Below, piece by piece: positions 1 through 7,904 of a DNA stretch of 64,000 nucleotides (within the stretch, counting starts at the first letter, position 1; each line of letters starts with the position of its first letter). Location of the stretch: the NCBI RefSeq assembly GCF_000374845.1, contig NZ_KB895414.1:186001-250000 (forward strand). Reading direction: 5' to 3'. This DNA is from Paenibacillus terrigena DSM 21567 (GTDB lineage Bacteria; Bacillota; Bacilli; Paenibacillales; Paenibacillaceae). The notes under the pieces are model-generated. The model was not told the DNA's origin. It did not search any database and saw nothing but the letters and a program-made list of their open reading frames with translations. The translations under genes were made by a program, and so were the position numbers.

Positions 1-330
1 CTTCTCCACGTGAATGTTCGACGTACCCAGTACGATATGAATCAACGGATTTTGTGCAAGTTTAATGCTCTCATAGACCGCATCAATATCGCCTTTCACG
101 GCACGTGCCAGCGCTGTAATCGAGACCGTATCCCCTACACTGCGGGCAATTTCTTGCACCGCTTGGAAATCTCCAAGGGAAGAGGCAGGAAATCCTGCTT
201 CGATAATATCGACTTGAAGACGTTTTAACTGTTGAGCAATCTCTATTTTTTGATGTAAATTCAATTTCGCGCCTGGAACCTGTTCTCCATCTCGTAGTGT
301 CGTATCGAACACGATAATATTGCGACTCAT
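1..330 (-). CDS. leuA: 2-isopropylmalate synthase, N-terminal part (cut by window edge)
   Basis: The gene starts with ATG at 330 behind GAGGAGG and runs off the left edge, so only the first 110 residues are visible. They begin [20 protein letters not shown], the HMGL-like TIM-barrel start with the metal/substrate motif TLRDGEQ, followed by [11 protein letters not shown]. The family condenses acetyl-CoA with 2-ketoisovalerate in the first committed step of leucine synthesis. Homocitrate and citramalate synthases share this start, but the upstream T-box with a CUC (Leu) specifier supports leuA. Regulation is likely by uncharged leucyl-tRNA through that leader. No anomaly in the visible part. 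Confidence 0.9.
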   Translation of the reverse strand, partial: MSRNIIVFDTTLRDGEQVPGAKLNLHQKIEIAQQLKRLQVDIIEAGFPASSLGDFQAVQEIARSVGDTVSITALARAVKGDIDAVYESIKLAQNPLIHIVLGTSNIHVEK

Positions 331-420
331 TTGAATTCCTCCTCTAATTTTCGTTCGTTAACCATGTCATGGATGTTCTATATGCGTTAGGTTTGTTAGT
401 TAAACCCGGAATTTAACCAA

Positions 421-690
421 CAAAAAAACCCCGTCTCTATGTATAGAGACGAGGTTGAACTCGCGGTACCACTCTAATTCATTTCTACTTCAGAAATGAT
501 CTCCTTCGATGGCCATCACCATCTATCCTTATAACGGTGGAATTCCGGCTTACCCTACATCATTCAGGCAGCTGTTCATAGACGAGTTCGAAATGAACGA
601 CATTACCGCTTCGCACCTACCAGCGGCTCTCTGAAAAGTCAATACACTTCTACTATTTCTAATCGGTACATTTAAGATTCATTCAATTAT
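421..690 (-). promoter_or_regulatory. T-box leader upstream of leuA (leucine type)
   Basis: On the minus strand this leader carries the conserved T-box core AGAGTGGTACCGCG (about 461-476). It is followed by a terminator hairpin with arms CGTCTCTAT/ATAGAGACG and a T7 tail (421-450). The Stem I side contains GAGAGCC and GGTAGGTGCGAAGC, and the context TTTCGAACTCGTC places a CUC leucine codon at 584-586 as the probable specifier. T-box RNAs bind uncharged tRNA and switch from terminator to antiterminator. The leader ends about 90 bases before the leuA start. The specifier assignment is by eye. Confidence 0.9.
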
Positions 691-695
691 TTGTT

Positions 696-724
696 ATTAT
701 ATGGATCGCCAATTGATTTGTCAA
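696..724 (-). promoter_or_regulatory. Consensus sigma-A promoter for the leuA leader
   Basis: The minus strand reads TTGACA (719-724), exactly 17 bases, then TATAAT (696-701), a perfect match to the vegetative consensus. Transcription would start near 689, just before the T-box leader. Confidence 0.85.
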
Positions 725-878
725 CCGTATTTTTGACATCTAGTCCAACACACATACACCTGCTTGTACTTGACGGCTAATGATGCTATCCCAATTGATA
801 GGCGCAATTTGGATCATTGTGACATAACCTATTCCATCGGGCTTATGCCTACTACATTCGCGAAGGGCAGGGAACACA

Positions 879-1529
879 TTGGCAGTCTCTTATATGGACT
901 TCACGTCTCCAACCGTTCAGTTTACTTACGATCTGAAGAATAATCCCTTTTACAAAAAGGATGCAAACAACTACATTCTCGCATTATCCGTCAATCAACT
1001 TAATACGTTGGGGAATGCCTCACTGCTCGACATCTTCCTCAGCAAAGATAATATCGTGGAGCCTCATTACCATCAGAATGCGACGGAATTGGTATATGCT
1101 ATCTCAGGCTCTACTGTCGTCTCGATCCTCAATCCGTTCACCAATGAATTGGGCAATTATCCGATTCAACCTGGACAAGTGGCCAATGTTCCGCAAGGAT
1201 GGTGGCACTACGAGGTCGCGACATCAGATAATACACATCTGCTCGCAATCTTCGACGCCCCAGTCCCAGAATTCATTGCAGGTTCGGATATTCTCCGATT
1301 GACGCCAGCACAAATATGGGCGGACACGTATTGTCTGGACGAAGCCAAAGTGAAAGAAACGTTCGCACCAATTACGAAGACGGTTGTCATCGGACCACCA
1401 AGTGATTGTAAAACAACGTCAACAACGCAGACGCAAGCAGCCAACATCGTCAACCAGCCTGCGAGTTCCAACACGCCACCTCCAACAAGGCAGCGGCAAG
1501 TTATCGGTAACGGGCTTAATTTCCAATAA
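879..1529 (+). CDS. Cupin-domain protein, germin/oxalate decarboxylase-like
   Basis: A 216-residue protein with a single cupin barrel over about residues 20-150. The metal site is visible as HYHQNATE (two His and a Glu) and a later His in QGWWHYEV, the usual two-motif arrangement of mononuclear metal cupins. The C-terminal about 50 residues are low complexity, rich in T, Q and P. The TTG start at 879 lies six bases after GGCAGGGA; an ATG five codons later has no well-placed ribosome site. There is no signal peptide. It stands alone between the leuA leader and a terminator. The substrate is unknown; Firmicute homologues are often annotated as oxalate decarboxylase-like, which the sequence does not prove. 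Confidence 0.75.
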   Translation: MAVSYMDFTSPTVQFTYDLKNNPFYKKDANNYILALSVNQLNTLGNASLLDIFLSKDNIVEPHYHQNATELVYAISGSTVVSILNPFTNELGNYPIQPGQVANVPQGWWHYEVATSDNTHLLAIFDAPVPEFIAGSDILRLTPAQIWADTYCLDEAKVKETFAPITKTVVIGPPSDCKTTSTTQTQAANIVNQPASSNTPPPTRQRQVIGNGLNFQ

Positions 1530-1569
1530 GACAGGACCCACTTCAATTGCTTATTCAATAGTAGTGAGA

Positions 1570-1602
1570 GACACCAGGGGAAGCATCCACTGGTGTTTTT
1601 TG
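1570..1602 (+). terminator. Intrinsic terminator after the cupin gene
   Basis: Hairpin arms ACACCAG and CTGGTGT with the tail TTTTTTG, about 45 bases after the cupin stop. Confidence 0.75.
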
Positions 1603-1698
1603 TATATATCCGCTCATTCCCATTGACTTCCAATTATTGTTGTATTACTGTATTAATTAATTAACACAGTGGTAGTCATTGCCGGCTTGGAGGCGATC

Positions 1699-2067
1699 AT
1701 GGAGTTCAATAAAATCGAACCCATTTATGCACAAATCATTCAAGACATTAAGCTCAAATTGTTCAACGGGACGTATACCCTTGGTCAAGTAATTCCCTCA
1801 CGCCGTGAGCTCGCCAAGACGCTGGGTGTCAATCCCAATACGATCCAGAGAGCGTACAAAGAAATGGAAGATATGAACCTCATCGTAACGCATCGCGGTC
1901 AAGGGAGCTTCATTACGAGTGATGCTGCTGTACTCGCTGCCATTCGGGAAGAAGCATTATACGAGGCTATACATCAGAGCATGGGGCTGCTGCGATCTTT
2001 CGAGAAATCCGATTCAGAGATTCTTACGCTCATTCAATCCTATCTTGAGAGGGGAACATCCTCGTGA
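1699..2067 (+). CDS. GntR-family regulator, YtrA subfamily
   Basis: A 122-residue protein: an N-terminal winged helix (IYAQIIQDIKLKLFNGTYTLGQVIPSRRELAK, the GntR recognition region, about 5-75) and a short C-terminal helical tail (about 80-120). There is no large effector-binding domain, the mark of the YtrA subfamily. These regulators usually repress their own ABC-transporter operon. The ATG at 1699 follows GGAGG by five bases; an earlier GTG in frame lacks such a site. The stop overlaps the start of the next ABC ATPase gene (GTGA), so translation is coupled. Regulator-ATPase-permease is the expected YtrA arrangement. Confidence 0.88.
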   Translation: MEFNKIEPIYAQIIQDIKLKLFNGTYTLGQVIPSRRELAKTLGVNPNTIQRAYKEMEDMNLIVTHRGQGSFITSDAAVLAAIREEALYEAIHQSMGLLRSFEKSDSEILTLIQSYLERGTSS

Positions 2068-2765
2068 TCCAAGTATCTAACGCATTCAAGCGATTTGGTA
2101 ACAAATTAGCGTTAAATGATGTATCGATCACCGTCGAAGAAGGTCAAATCATCGGGCTGCTCGGGACGAATGGCGCAGGAAAATCAACCTTGCTCAAAGC
2201 GATGGCGGGCTTGCTGAAGCTCGATCAAGGCTCTATCACCTTCGATGGTGCCTCGCCAAGCATTTCTACGCGAGCCTCGACAGCATATTTGCCGGATATG
2301 GATATCTTGTATCCATGGATGACATTGTCCGACGCCATGAAATACATGCGGGGTTTCTACTGGGATTGGGATCCAGATAAGGCACATCGATTATTAGATT
2401 ACTTCGAGTTAACCGCTTCTTCCCCTATCCGACAGGCTTCCAAAGGCACGCGCGCCAAGATGAAATTATTACTCACTCTAAGCAGGCAAGCGAGGTACAT
2501 CCTGATGGATGAACCCTTCTCTGGCATAGATCCCTTCGCTAGACAGCAAATTGCACAAGCGATCATCGATGACTTCATCGAGGAAGGACAGACCATTCTT
2601 ATTACTACCCAAGAAATAACGGAAACAGAGCATTTGCTTGATGAAATTCTATTCCTTTATGAAGGGCGATTGCTGCTCACGGGCCAGGTCGAGAATCTCA
2701 AACAAACGCGTAATCAATCACTACTCGATATCTTGAAGGAGGTTTATGACGGTGCACGCCTTTAA
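2064..2765 (+). CDS. ABC transporter ATP-binding protein
   Basis: A 233-residue ATPase with Walker A GTNGAGKST (about 36-44), Walker B YILMDEPFSG (about 148-157) and a switch-region TTQE in place of the more usual T-H. The ABC signature is degenerate, QASKGTRAKMKL instead of LSGGQ, as is common in YtrB/CcmA-like bacitracin or exporter ATPases. The GTG start overlaps the stop of the regulator gene, and the 3' end overlaps the permease gene by 20 bases. It should power the adjacent membrane protein. The substrate is not evident; Ytr systems respond to cell-wall antibiotics. Confidence 0.9.
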   Translation: MIQVSNAFKRFGNKLALNDVSITVEEGQIIGLLGTNGAGKSTLLKAMAGLLKLDQGSITFDGASPSISTRASTAYLPDMDILYPWMTLSDAMKYMRGFYWDWDPDKAHRLLDYFELTASSPIRQASKGTRAKMKLLLTLSRQARYILMDEPFSGIDPFARQQIAQAIIDDFIEEGQTILITTQEITETEHLLDEILFLYEGRLLLTGQVENLKQTRNQSLLDILKEVYDGARL

Positions 2766-3420
2766 AAGACTGCTGTTAACCGAAATTCGCAATCGGAGAA
2801 ATGTGTTATGGATTCTGCTATGCGCCCACATCCTCCTGAATATCGCGATCATCTTCCTTACAGCGCATACAAGTTCAGATCAGCTTTCGTATTTGATGTC
2901 GCTGAATATCGCACTGCTATGCGCCATGCTGATCCTTCCTTTTTTACGCTCCTTCTCCACTTGGCGGGATGAATGGAAGCAGCATTCCATTTACCAACTA
3001 TTTGTTTTACCCGTTCCTCGTTCCTATCTGCTTCTAACAAAATCCCTCGTTATTCTTCTTGAAGCCTGCATGATCTTCACTATCACAGCGATTTCACTAT
3101 GGATTCAATACAAGGTTAGCCATGGACTACTATTCCGCGCGGAACCCTTAATCACAATCGATGGTCCCAAACTATTGTTCATCATTAGCATCGTACTCAG
3201 TTCCATTTCTATCGTCCTGCTGTGTGCCATGAGCCTATTCATTGGTCAATGGGTCGGCAAGCTCTCCCTTCTCCTCACCTTCGTCAGCTTTGTCGCTGGA
3301 TTGTTCTTATGGTCCATGGTGTTCTCGTTATTTCCTTATTTCTTCACGGTGCTCGTGCTAACGATCGGATTAGCCTGGTTCAGCCATTTTTTACTGGAGA
3401 AGAAGGTGTACGCCGAATGA
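2746..3420 (+). CDS. ABC-type membrane protein (permease partner)
   Basis: A 224-residue protein with about six hydrophobic segments (around 18-38, 45-65, 90-115, 140-165, 170-190, 195-218) and no extracellular domain. It starts at ATG 2746 behind AAGGAGG, inside the end of the ATPase gene, and its own stop overlaps the start of the methyltransferase gene (ATGA). It is best read as the membrane half of the exporter in this operon. The sequence is too divergent to name a family. Confidence 0.75.
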   Translation: MTVHAFKRLLLTEIRNRRNVLWILLCAHILLNIAIIFLTAHTSSDQLSYLMSLNIALLCAMLILPFLRSFSTWRDEWKQHSIYQLFVLPVPRSYLLLTKSLVILLEACMIFTITAISLWIQYKVSHGLLFRAEPLITIDGPKLLFIISIVLSSISIVLLCAMSLFIGQWVGKLSLLLTFVSFVAGLFLWSMVFSLFPYFFTVLVLTIGLAWFSHFLLEKKVYAE

Positions 3421-3971
3421 GAAAGCCTTCCTTTATCAGAGAATTTCTTAGCCATGCAGGACAAGTGGGGAGCATCATCCCGAGTTCACCGTTCCTAACC
3501 CGCAAAATGCTGCCGAAAACGATTCCTTGGCATAAGATGCGGCAAATCGCAGAGCTCGGTCCCGGTACCGGTGTATTTACGCAATCGATTCAGCAGCAGA
3601 TGCCTGCGCATAGTCAACTCTATTTGTTCGAAGCCAACGCTAACTTTCGCGAAATGTTGGCACGTCGCTTTCCATCCTGTTATCTGCTGGGCGATGCGCT
3701 GCAGTTAGGAGAGGTGGTGAGTGCATCGGGGCGGCCCTTTGATCTCATCGTCTCGGGACTCCCCTTCGCGAATTTCACCGAGACAATAAGATATCAAATA
3801 TTTGACGCGATTCATGAATCATTGACACCTAATGGAATCTTTGTCGCCTTCCAATATACCCTACTTCTTAGGCCACAATTCCAGACCCATTTCTCGTTGA
3901 TAGACATCGGGTATACCTGGATGAATGTACCCCCGGCATGGGTTTTCAAATGCAAAAAGAGATGCGTGTGA
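3417..3971 (+). CDS. SAM-dependent methyltransferase, phospholipid N-methyltransferase-like
   Basis: A 184-residue class I methyltransferase. Motif I is ELGPGTGVFT (about 46-55), the acidic end of strand 2 is YLFEANANF, and motif IV-like is DLIVSGLPFAN (about 108-118). The opening FIREFLSHAGQVGSIIPSSPFL is typical of the PmtA/RrmA-like group (COG3963), which methylates phosphatidylethanolamine or related membrane targets. The ATG overlaps the permease stop by four bases, so it is the last gene of the coupled operon. A longer in-frame extension upstream lies inside the permease gene and is not used. The substrate here is inferred from family resemblance only. Confidence 0.75.
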   Translation: MRKPSFIREFLSHAGQVGSIIPSSPFLTRKMLPKTIPWHKMRQIAELGPGTGVFTQSIQQQMPAHSQLYLFEANANFREMLARRFPSCYLLGDALQLGEVVSASGRPFDLIVSGLPFANFTETIRYQIFDAIHESLTPNGIFVAFQYTLLLRPQFQTHFSLIDIGYTWMNVPPAWVFKCKKRCV

Positions 3972-3983
3972 TCGCACCTCTTT
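3952..3983 (+). terminator. Terminator overlapping the methyltransferase stop codon
   Basis: Arms AAAAGAG-A-TGCG and CGCA-C-CTCTTTT around the loop TGTGAT, with one A-C mismatch; the stop codon TGA sits inside the hairpin. It closes the YtrA-like operon. Confidence 0.55.
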
Positions 3984-4043
3984 TACTTGTATCTTCGCTT
4001 GTCGATAGGATCTCCAGATGCGCTGCGCTGACTACCACTGAGA

Positions 4044-4355
4044 TTATCCTTCTGCCACATCCGCCCGTAATTCTCCCGCGACCTCCATCATCTTGGGAAT
4101 TACGGCTTCATTGGTGCCCGATACGTATATATCCCCTTGATAATACCGGAATGGGATCTTGGTATCATTGTAGCTCCACATGAAAAAATCTCCCTCAATG
4201 GACATGCTGCCGGTAGCGTTTGTTACTGTAAAAACAGATGTATACGAAAAATCAGGTTTGGATGCAAAATACGCTTGGCACTCTTCCAAAGAAATGGTTT
4301 GTGCTGTATTGTCATTTTCCTGAAATTCTCTAGTAATACGATAGCGTTGACTCAT
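4044..4355 (-). CDS. Conserved-looking hypothetical protein, 103 aa
   Basis: A small soluble protein of 103 residues beginning MSQRYRITREFQ. I do not recognise the family. The chosen ATG (4355) has GGAGG seven bases upstream; in-frame codons further upstream have none. It looks like a compact alpha/beta fold with alternating polar and aromatic strands (FTVTN, SIEGDFFMWSYN, IPFRYYQGDIYVSG), without signal peptide or membrane segment. It lies downstream of the SRPBCC gene on the same strand, separated by about 120 bases, and could be co-transcribed with it; no terminator is obvious between them. Confidence 0.65.
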   Translation of the reverse strand: MSQRYRITREFQENDNTAQTISLEECQAYFASKPDFSYTSVFTVTNATGSMSIEGDFFMWSYNDTKIPFRYYQGDIYVSGTNEAVIPKMMEVAGELRADVAEG

Positions 4356-4474
4356 TAAAATGCCTCCATGATCATTCATATTGCTCAACTGATGGTTGAA
4401 AAATCTTAACATCCTCATGGAAAATTGTAAAGCTGCACATGTCACATCACCATCAGTTCAATCGATGCACCATC

Positions 4475-4963
4475 TCATTGGCTGCGCATCTCCTCTTCAC
4501 TGTCCCCATGAATCAGCGAACTTGTTCGAACTGCAAGCGTCGCTAGTACTTGTTCCCAGTGCAGCTTCATTTGCTCACGTGTATCTGCATCTGCTAGCTT
4601 CTCTTGATGAAAACTGATCGTGATTCTGTCCGGTTTATCGGATAACAGTCGAATTTGCAGTGTAGACGGGCGTTCCCATACCCTCGTGCTCCATGCCATG
4701 CGAAGCTGGTGAAGCGGCTTCAATACCCGCAATTGTCCAGAGATGCCATCCCGGGATTCGAAGAATTCCCCGACTTGCAATTGTTGAAGCGTGTTCTCGT
4801 CTCCAATCCATAGCGACTTCCCTTCCGAAGAGACGAGATACGCCCACGCCTGTTCTCTCGTGATAGGCAATGTTCGCCTTACACCAACCTGGAAACCGAC
4901 GCTCGCCGTCTGTCCGACGATTTTATCTGAATTCGAACTTGAAGAGACTTTATGGTTCACCAT
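4475..4963 (-). CDS. SRPBCC-fold protein (AHSA1/START-like)
   Basis: A 162-residue protein with the AHSA1-type pattern: VRRTLPITREQAWAYLVS (first strand and helix), LWIGDE, VGEFFESRDGISGQLRVLKPLHQLRMAWS (central strands), and a C-terminal helix ending KLHWEQVLATLA. Such proteins form a hydrophobic ligand cavity, and in bacteria are often controlled by a nearby regulator. The ATG at 4963 follows AAGGATGAGG; a GTG one codon earlier is possible. The promoter has two overlapping inverted repeats, so it is probably repressed by a dimeric regulator not encoded next to it. The ligand is unknown. Confidence 0.75.
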   Translation of the reverse strand: MVNHKVSSSSNSDKIVGQTASVGFQVGVRRTLPITREQAWAYLVSSEGKSLWIGDENTLQQLQVGEFFESRDGISGQLRVLKPLHQLRMAWSTRVWERPSTLQIRLLSDKPDRITISFHQEKLADADTREQMKLHWEQVLATLAVRTSSLIHGDSEEEMRSQ

Positions 4964-4984
4964 CACACCTCATCCTTCAATGGA

Positions 4985-5022
4985 TTATTAGCACGAACAT
5001 AGATGTTCGTCAATTAACGAAC
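4985..5022 (-). promoter_or_regulatory. Promoter with overlapping palindromic operators for the SRPBCC gene
   Basis: On the minus strand TTGACG (5008-5013), 17 bases, TAATAA (4985-4990). The spacer is filled by a perfect palindrome ACGAACAT-AG-ATGTTCGT (4993-5010), and a second, GTTCGT-N6-ACGAAC (5005-5022), overlaps the -35. Three ACGAAC half-sites are thus equally arranged, as for binding of one or two dimers. Confidence 0.7.
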
Positions 5023-5120
5023 GTTTGTTTGTATCATAATATACATCAAAGAAATTGTCAATTATATCCATACGATTCACTTCATTTCGATCATTGTTTA
5101 TCTTCTATACGGATTGCCAA

Positions 5121-5163
5121 TAGAAAACGGCAAGCCGCCTCCATGAAGGAAGAGCTTGCCGTT
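5121..5163 (-). terminator. Terminator after the GH38-like gene
   Basis: Perfect 10-bp arms AACGGCAAGC (5126-5135) and GCTTGCCGTT (5154-5163), followed on the minus strand by TTTTCTATT. Confidence 0.7.
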
Positions 5164-5174
5164 CTTATACGGTA

Positions 5175-7628
5175 TTAACGATCCACTCGAGCAACGGTGA
5201 ATCCTGAGGCGAGTGATCGCACACGATTCATCGCCGCTTCAGGTGAAGGAATGTTCGAGTCATACTGCATGCGATAGTGGAATTCGTAGAATCCGCCCAC
5301 AGTCGCTTTGAAATTGGTCTCCCAATAATTGCTCAATGCCCACACATAGAGATGTCTCGGTTCATCACCCGTCTGCTGGGTATGGACAATCCGCTTGTCA
5401 TGTGCAAGGGAGCCTAACTGAATCAACGGTGTATCCGGCGTCGCTATGAGCAGTGCCTCCTGATGGCCGTTCTCTTGATTTGTAAGACTGAGGCCCTCCT
5501 GAATGCAATAGTAATCGAGACACGTACCAGGCAGTTGATCCACACCGGGTCGAATTGGCGCACCAGCTTTATCGAGCCAGAGCGTCTCGTGGTCTTTCAC
5601 ACCCAGCGTAAACGGCACCGAGATGTAGAGATTCTCCGGATTCCATACGCTGTCCTTATGCAAGCGAACGGATACGTCCACACGATTCGAATCGGCATAA
5701 ACCTTTAGATGGACCGAATAATAAGTCATGCCAGCGACTTCATAATGTAGTTCAACCCTTGCGAACAATGGCCCTTTGTTGCCTTCCTTCATTTGCATGA
5801 TTCGTCCAATAGAGCGCTGTACATTCAAGCCTTTACGATTACGGCCCATCTGCCTCCGAACTGCGCACTGGCTTCCCCCATCCCTCGCATCCGTTGCCGG
5901 AGTCACCTCATAGATCGGCGTAAACGCATGATGATCACGATCTGCCCGCAGCAGGTCTTCTCCCGTTTCCTTGTTCAACCAGCTTACGATCCCCTCATCG
6001 TTCCAGCTGATCTGCACATAATCCGATTCAATCGCATGCCTACTGACCTTAATGCTTTGCTGATCGCCGCCACCTGGATAGATGTCTGCGATATCATAGA
6101 CTTGATCGGCACCAATCAACTGCACATTGTTCGTTGTTCTCGGCTCAACATGCTTCACGGGCTGCAGATAGAATTCTTTGCTTGCCATTGAATCCAATGC
6201 TACATTCACCGTATAGCTCTGATACCCACTCTTCTGGTGAGGAATGACACTCCCCGTAGCCGCATCGATCACTTCCAGTCCATCCTTGAATCGAACGACC
6301 TCATACCCCTCCAGGTTCAATTCAACGAGTTCACGTGAAGGCGTAGGATTTGTATTCAACACCCGATATCGGAAAGGACGATTCGGATACAGAAGTGCTT
6401 CACCCTGGCTATGCAGGAGCTTATCCCACGCACGATATGCGAGTGTGCTTGCGTTAGATGCGTAGGCTTCCTTCCGAATGCCGAGCTGCATGACCTGCGA
6501 ATGCCATGGTTCATAGATCGAAGAATGGAAGCCCCACGTATGTTCCGCGTACATGACCAAAGGCTGCTCGATCGCCGTAATTTCTTGAGGCGAAATGACT
6601 TCGTGGCTAGGGTCCATCTGCCGAATTTTCCGAAGCGTCCGCTGCGCATCCCGGAACATCTGCGTGTGAAGCGCTGTGGAATTCACGCCGTCAGACCACC
6701 AATCCGGCCAATCGCCGCGATACACTGGAATATCGATATCAGATTGTTTGACGATCTCGAAGAAATGGCTTAATGTCGTCATTTCGATATGAATTGAATC
6801 GCCATGCTTCGCATTCCACTCATGGATGAACGTCATTAATTGGCCGTTCGGAGCTCCATTATCTGTCGCTAGGCCCGAGATCATAACAGGGACGAAATCA
6901 GCTGGGTACGCTTCCGTTTCCAGCTGTGCCAAATACCGCTGAATTCGTATCTCCGCAATTTCCATCTGATTCTCGACGATTGCAGGCGTCACGAGCTCAT
7001 CGCGAATCATATAACTGCCGACCGCGTCCGGACAGAGGGCGAGCTCATTGCCGAGCATATAATGATCTCCATTCCAGACGAGCAGCTTGTCCCCGCGGGA
7101 TGTCTCCCACCAGAATGGGGTCTGCTTGCGGCCTAACGGGAACATCCCGTGATGCGTATGCACGCAAGAGAATAGATGCTGTATTCCTGAATCGATCAAA
7201 CTCTGCGCATAACCCCAGCTATAACCATTGATATCCGCCGTCATCGCAGAATCCACTTTATGTCCGATACTGCGCCCGTACGTAACCGCCTTGCTAAGAA
7301 TGCTCCGTAGAAGATGTTCATCCGGCAATTCGGTCATATTCAAATAGGTCCCGGATAGCTCGATATCCCCATTACGTACTGCTTCCGCAAAAGCGGATTG
7401 CTCCTGCGGTGTCGCCTGTTCCAAAAATCGTTCCACAGCCCAGAAGGTCTCGCAGCACCATTTGAATCCCTGCCAGGTCGGCTGTCTGCCAGACGATGCA
7501 TCGCTAAGAATCTGCAAAGCCTGACGAATAAACCCGACATGATACTGCTCGATTTTCTCTTGACGGTCTGTATAACCAATATCGGTATGGGAGTGATGAA
7601 TCACATAAATTTTCCAAGGTTTCTTCAA
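5175..7628 (-). CDS. Glycoside hydrolase family 38-like protein
   Basis: An 817-residue cytoplasmic protein. Its N-terminus KIYVIHHSHTDIGYTDRQEKIEQYH is the metal-binding start of the GH38/DUF5054-type fold, and MTADINGYSWGYAQ supplies the Asp expected of the nucleophile region. The rest is a central helical region and a large beta-rich C-terminal half (from about residue 400), as in alpha-mannosidases. Classical GH38 mannosidases are near 1000 residues, so the exact substrate is uncertain. I chose TTG at 7628 because AAAGGAG lies 10 bases upstream; an in-frame TTG at 7637 abuts it too closely. It has no signal peptide and is followed by a terminator, so it appears monocistronic. Likely role: trimming imported oligosaccharides. 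Confidence 0.75.
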   Translation of the reverse strand: MKKPWKIYVIHHSHTDIGYTDRQEKIEQYHVGFIRQALQILSDASSGRQPTWQGFKWCCETFWAVERFLEQATPQEQSAFAEAVRNGDIELSGTYLNMTELPDEHLLRSILSKAVTYGRSIGHKVDSAMTADINGYSWGYAQSLIDSGIQHLFSCVHTHHGMFPLGRKQTPFWWETSRGDKLLVWNGDHYMLGNELALCPDAVGSYMIRDELVTPAIVENQMEIAEIRIQRYLAQLETEAYPADFVPVMISGLATDNGAPNGQLMTFIHEWNAKHGDSIHIEMTTLSHFFEIVKQSDIDIPVYRGDWPDWWSDGVNSTALHTQMFRDAQRTLRKIRQMDPSHEVISPQEITAIEQPLVMYAEHTWGFHSSIYEPWHSQVMQLGIRKEAYASNASTLAYRAWDKLLHSQGEALLYPNRPFRYRVLNTNPTPSRELVELNLEGYEVVRFKDGLEVIDAATGSVIPHQKSGYQSYTVNVALDSMASKEFYLQPVKHVEPRTTNNVQLIGADQVYDIADIYPGGGDQQSIKVSRHAIESDYVQISWNDEGIVSWLNKETGEDLLRADRDHHAFTPIYEVTPATDARDGGSQCAVRRQMGRNRKGLNVQRSIGRIMQMKEGNKGPLFARVELHYEVAGMTYYSVHLKVYADSNRVDVSVRLHKDSVWNPENLYISVPFTLGVKDHETLWLDKAGAPIRPGVDQLPGTCLDYYCIQEGLSLTNQENGHQEALLIATPDTPLIQLGSLAHDKRIVHTQQTGDEPRHLYVWALSNYWETNFKATVGGFYEFHYRMQYDSNIPSPEAAMNRVRSLASGFTVARVDR

Positions 7629-7713
7629 TGAGATCAATCTCCTTTGTTCTTAGGTAATGCCCTCATTGTAGCGACGATGCGAATGGATGTATTTATGAGA
7701 ACAAGTCATTTTT

Positions 7714-7869
7714 TTATAATTTGGAGACATCCCTCGGATCCGGATTTAGATAATAATAGTTCATCATATAATCTAAATAGACATTACCCTGATCCCCTGC
7801 ATTGAATTTGTATTCGATCGTATTGCTTCTGCCGGTTACACGAAACTCCATTTTCCGCACAAGTAACAT
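7714..7869 (-). CDS. Possible small protein of 51 aa (or gene remnant)
   Basis: A short frame from ATG 7869 (or ATG 7851) to TAA 7714. Its second half, GDQGNVYLDYMMNYYYLNP, looks like real protein, with tyrosine-rich composition and good codon use. No clear ribosome site precedes either ATG, and the region is divergent from the serine hydrolase gene. It could be a true miniprotein or the tail of a lost gene. I do not recognise it. Confidence 0.3.
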   Translation of the reverse strand: MLLVRKMEFRVTGRSNTIEYKFNAGDQGNVYLDYMMNYYYLNPDPRDVSKL

Positions 7870-7904
7870 TCAAATTGATCCTATGTTGAAAGGAATGACA
7901 GACG

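Noticed and set aside
1208-1633. Long minus-strand frame inside the cupin gene
   Set aside because: It overlaps the cupin gene fully, has no ribosome site and no protein-like composition.
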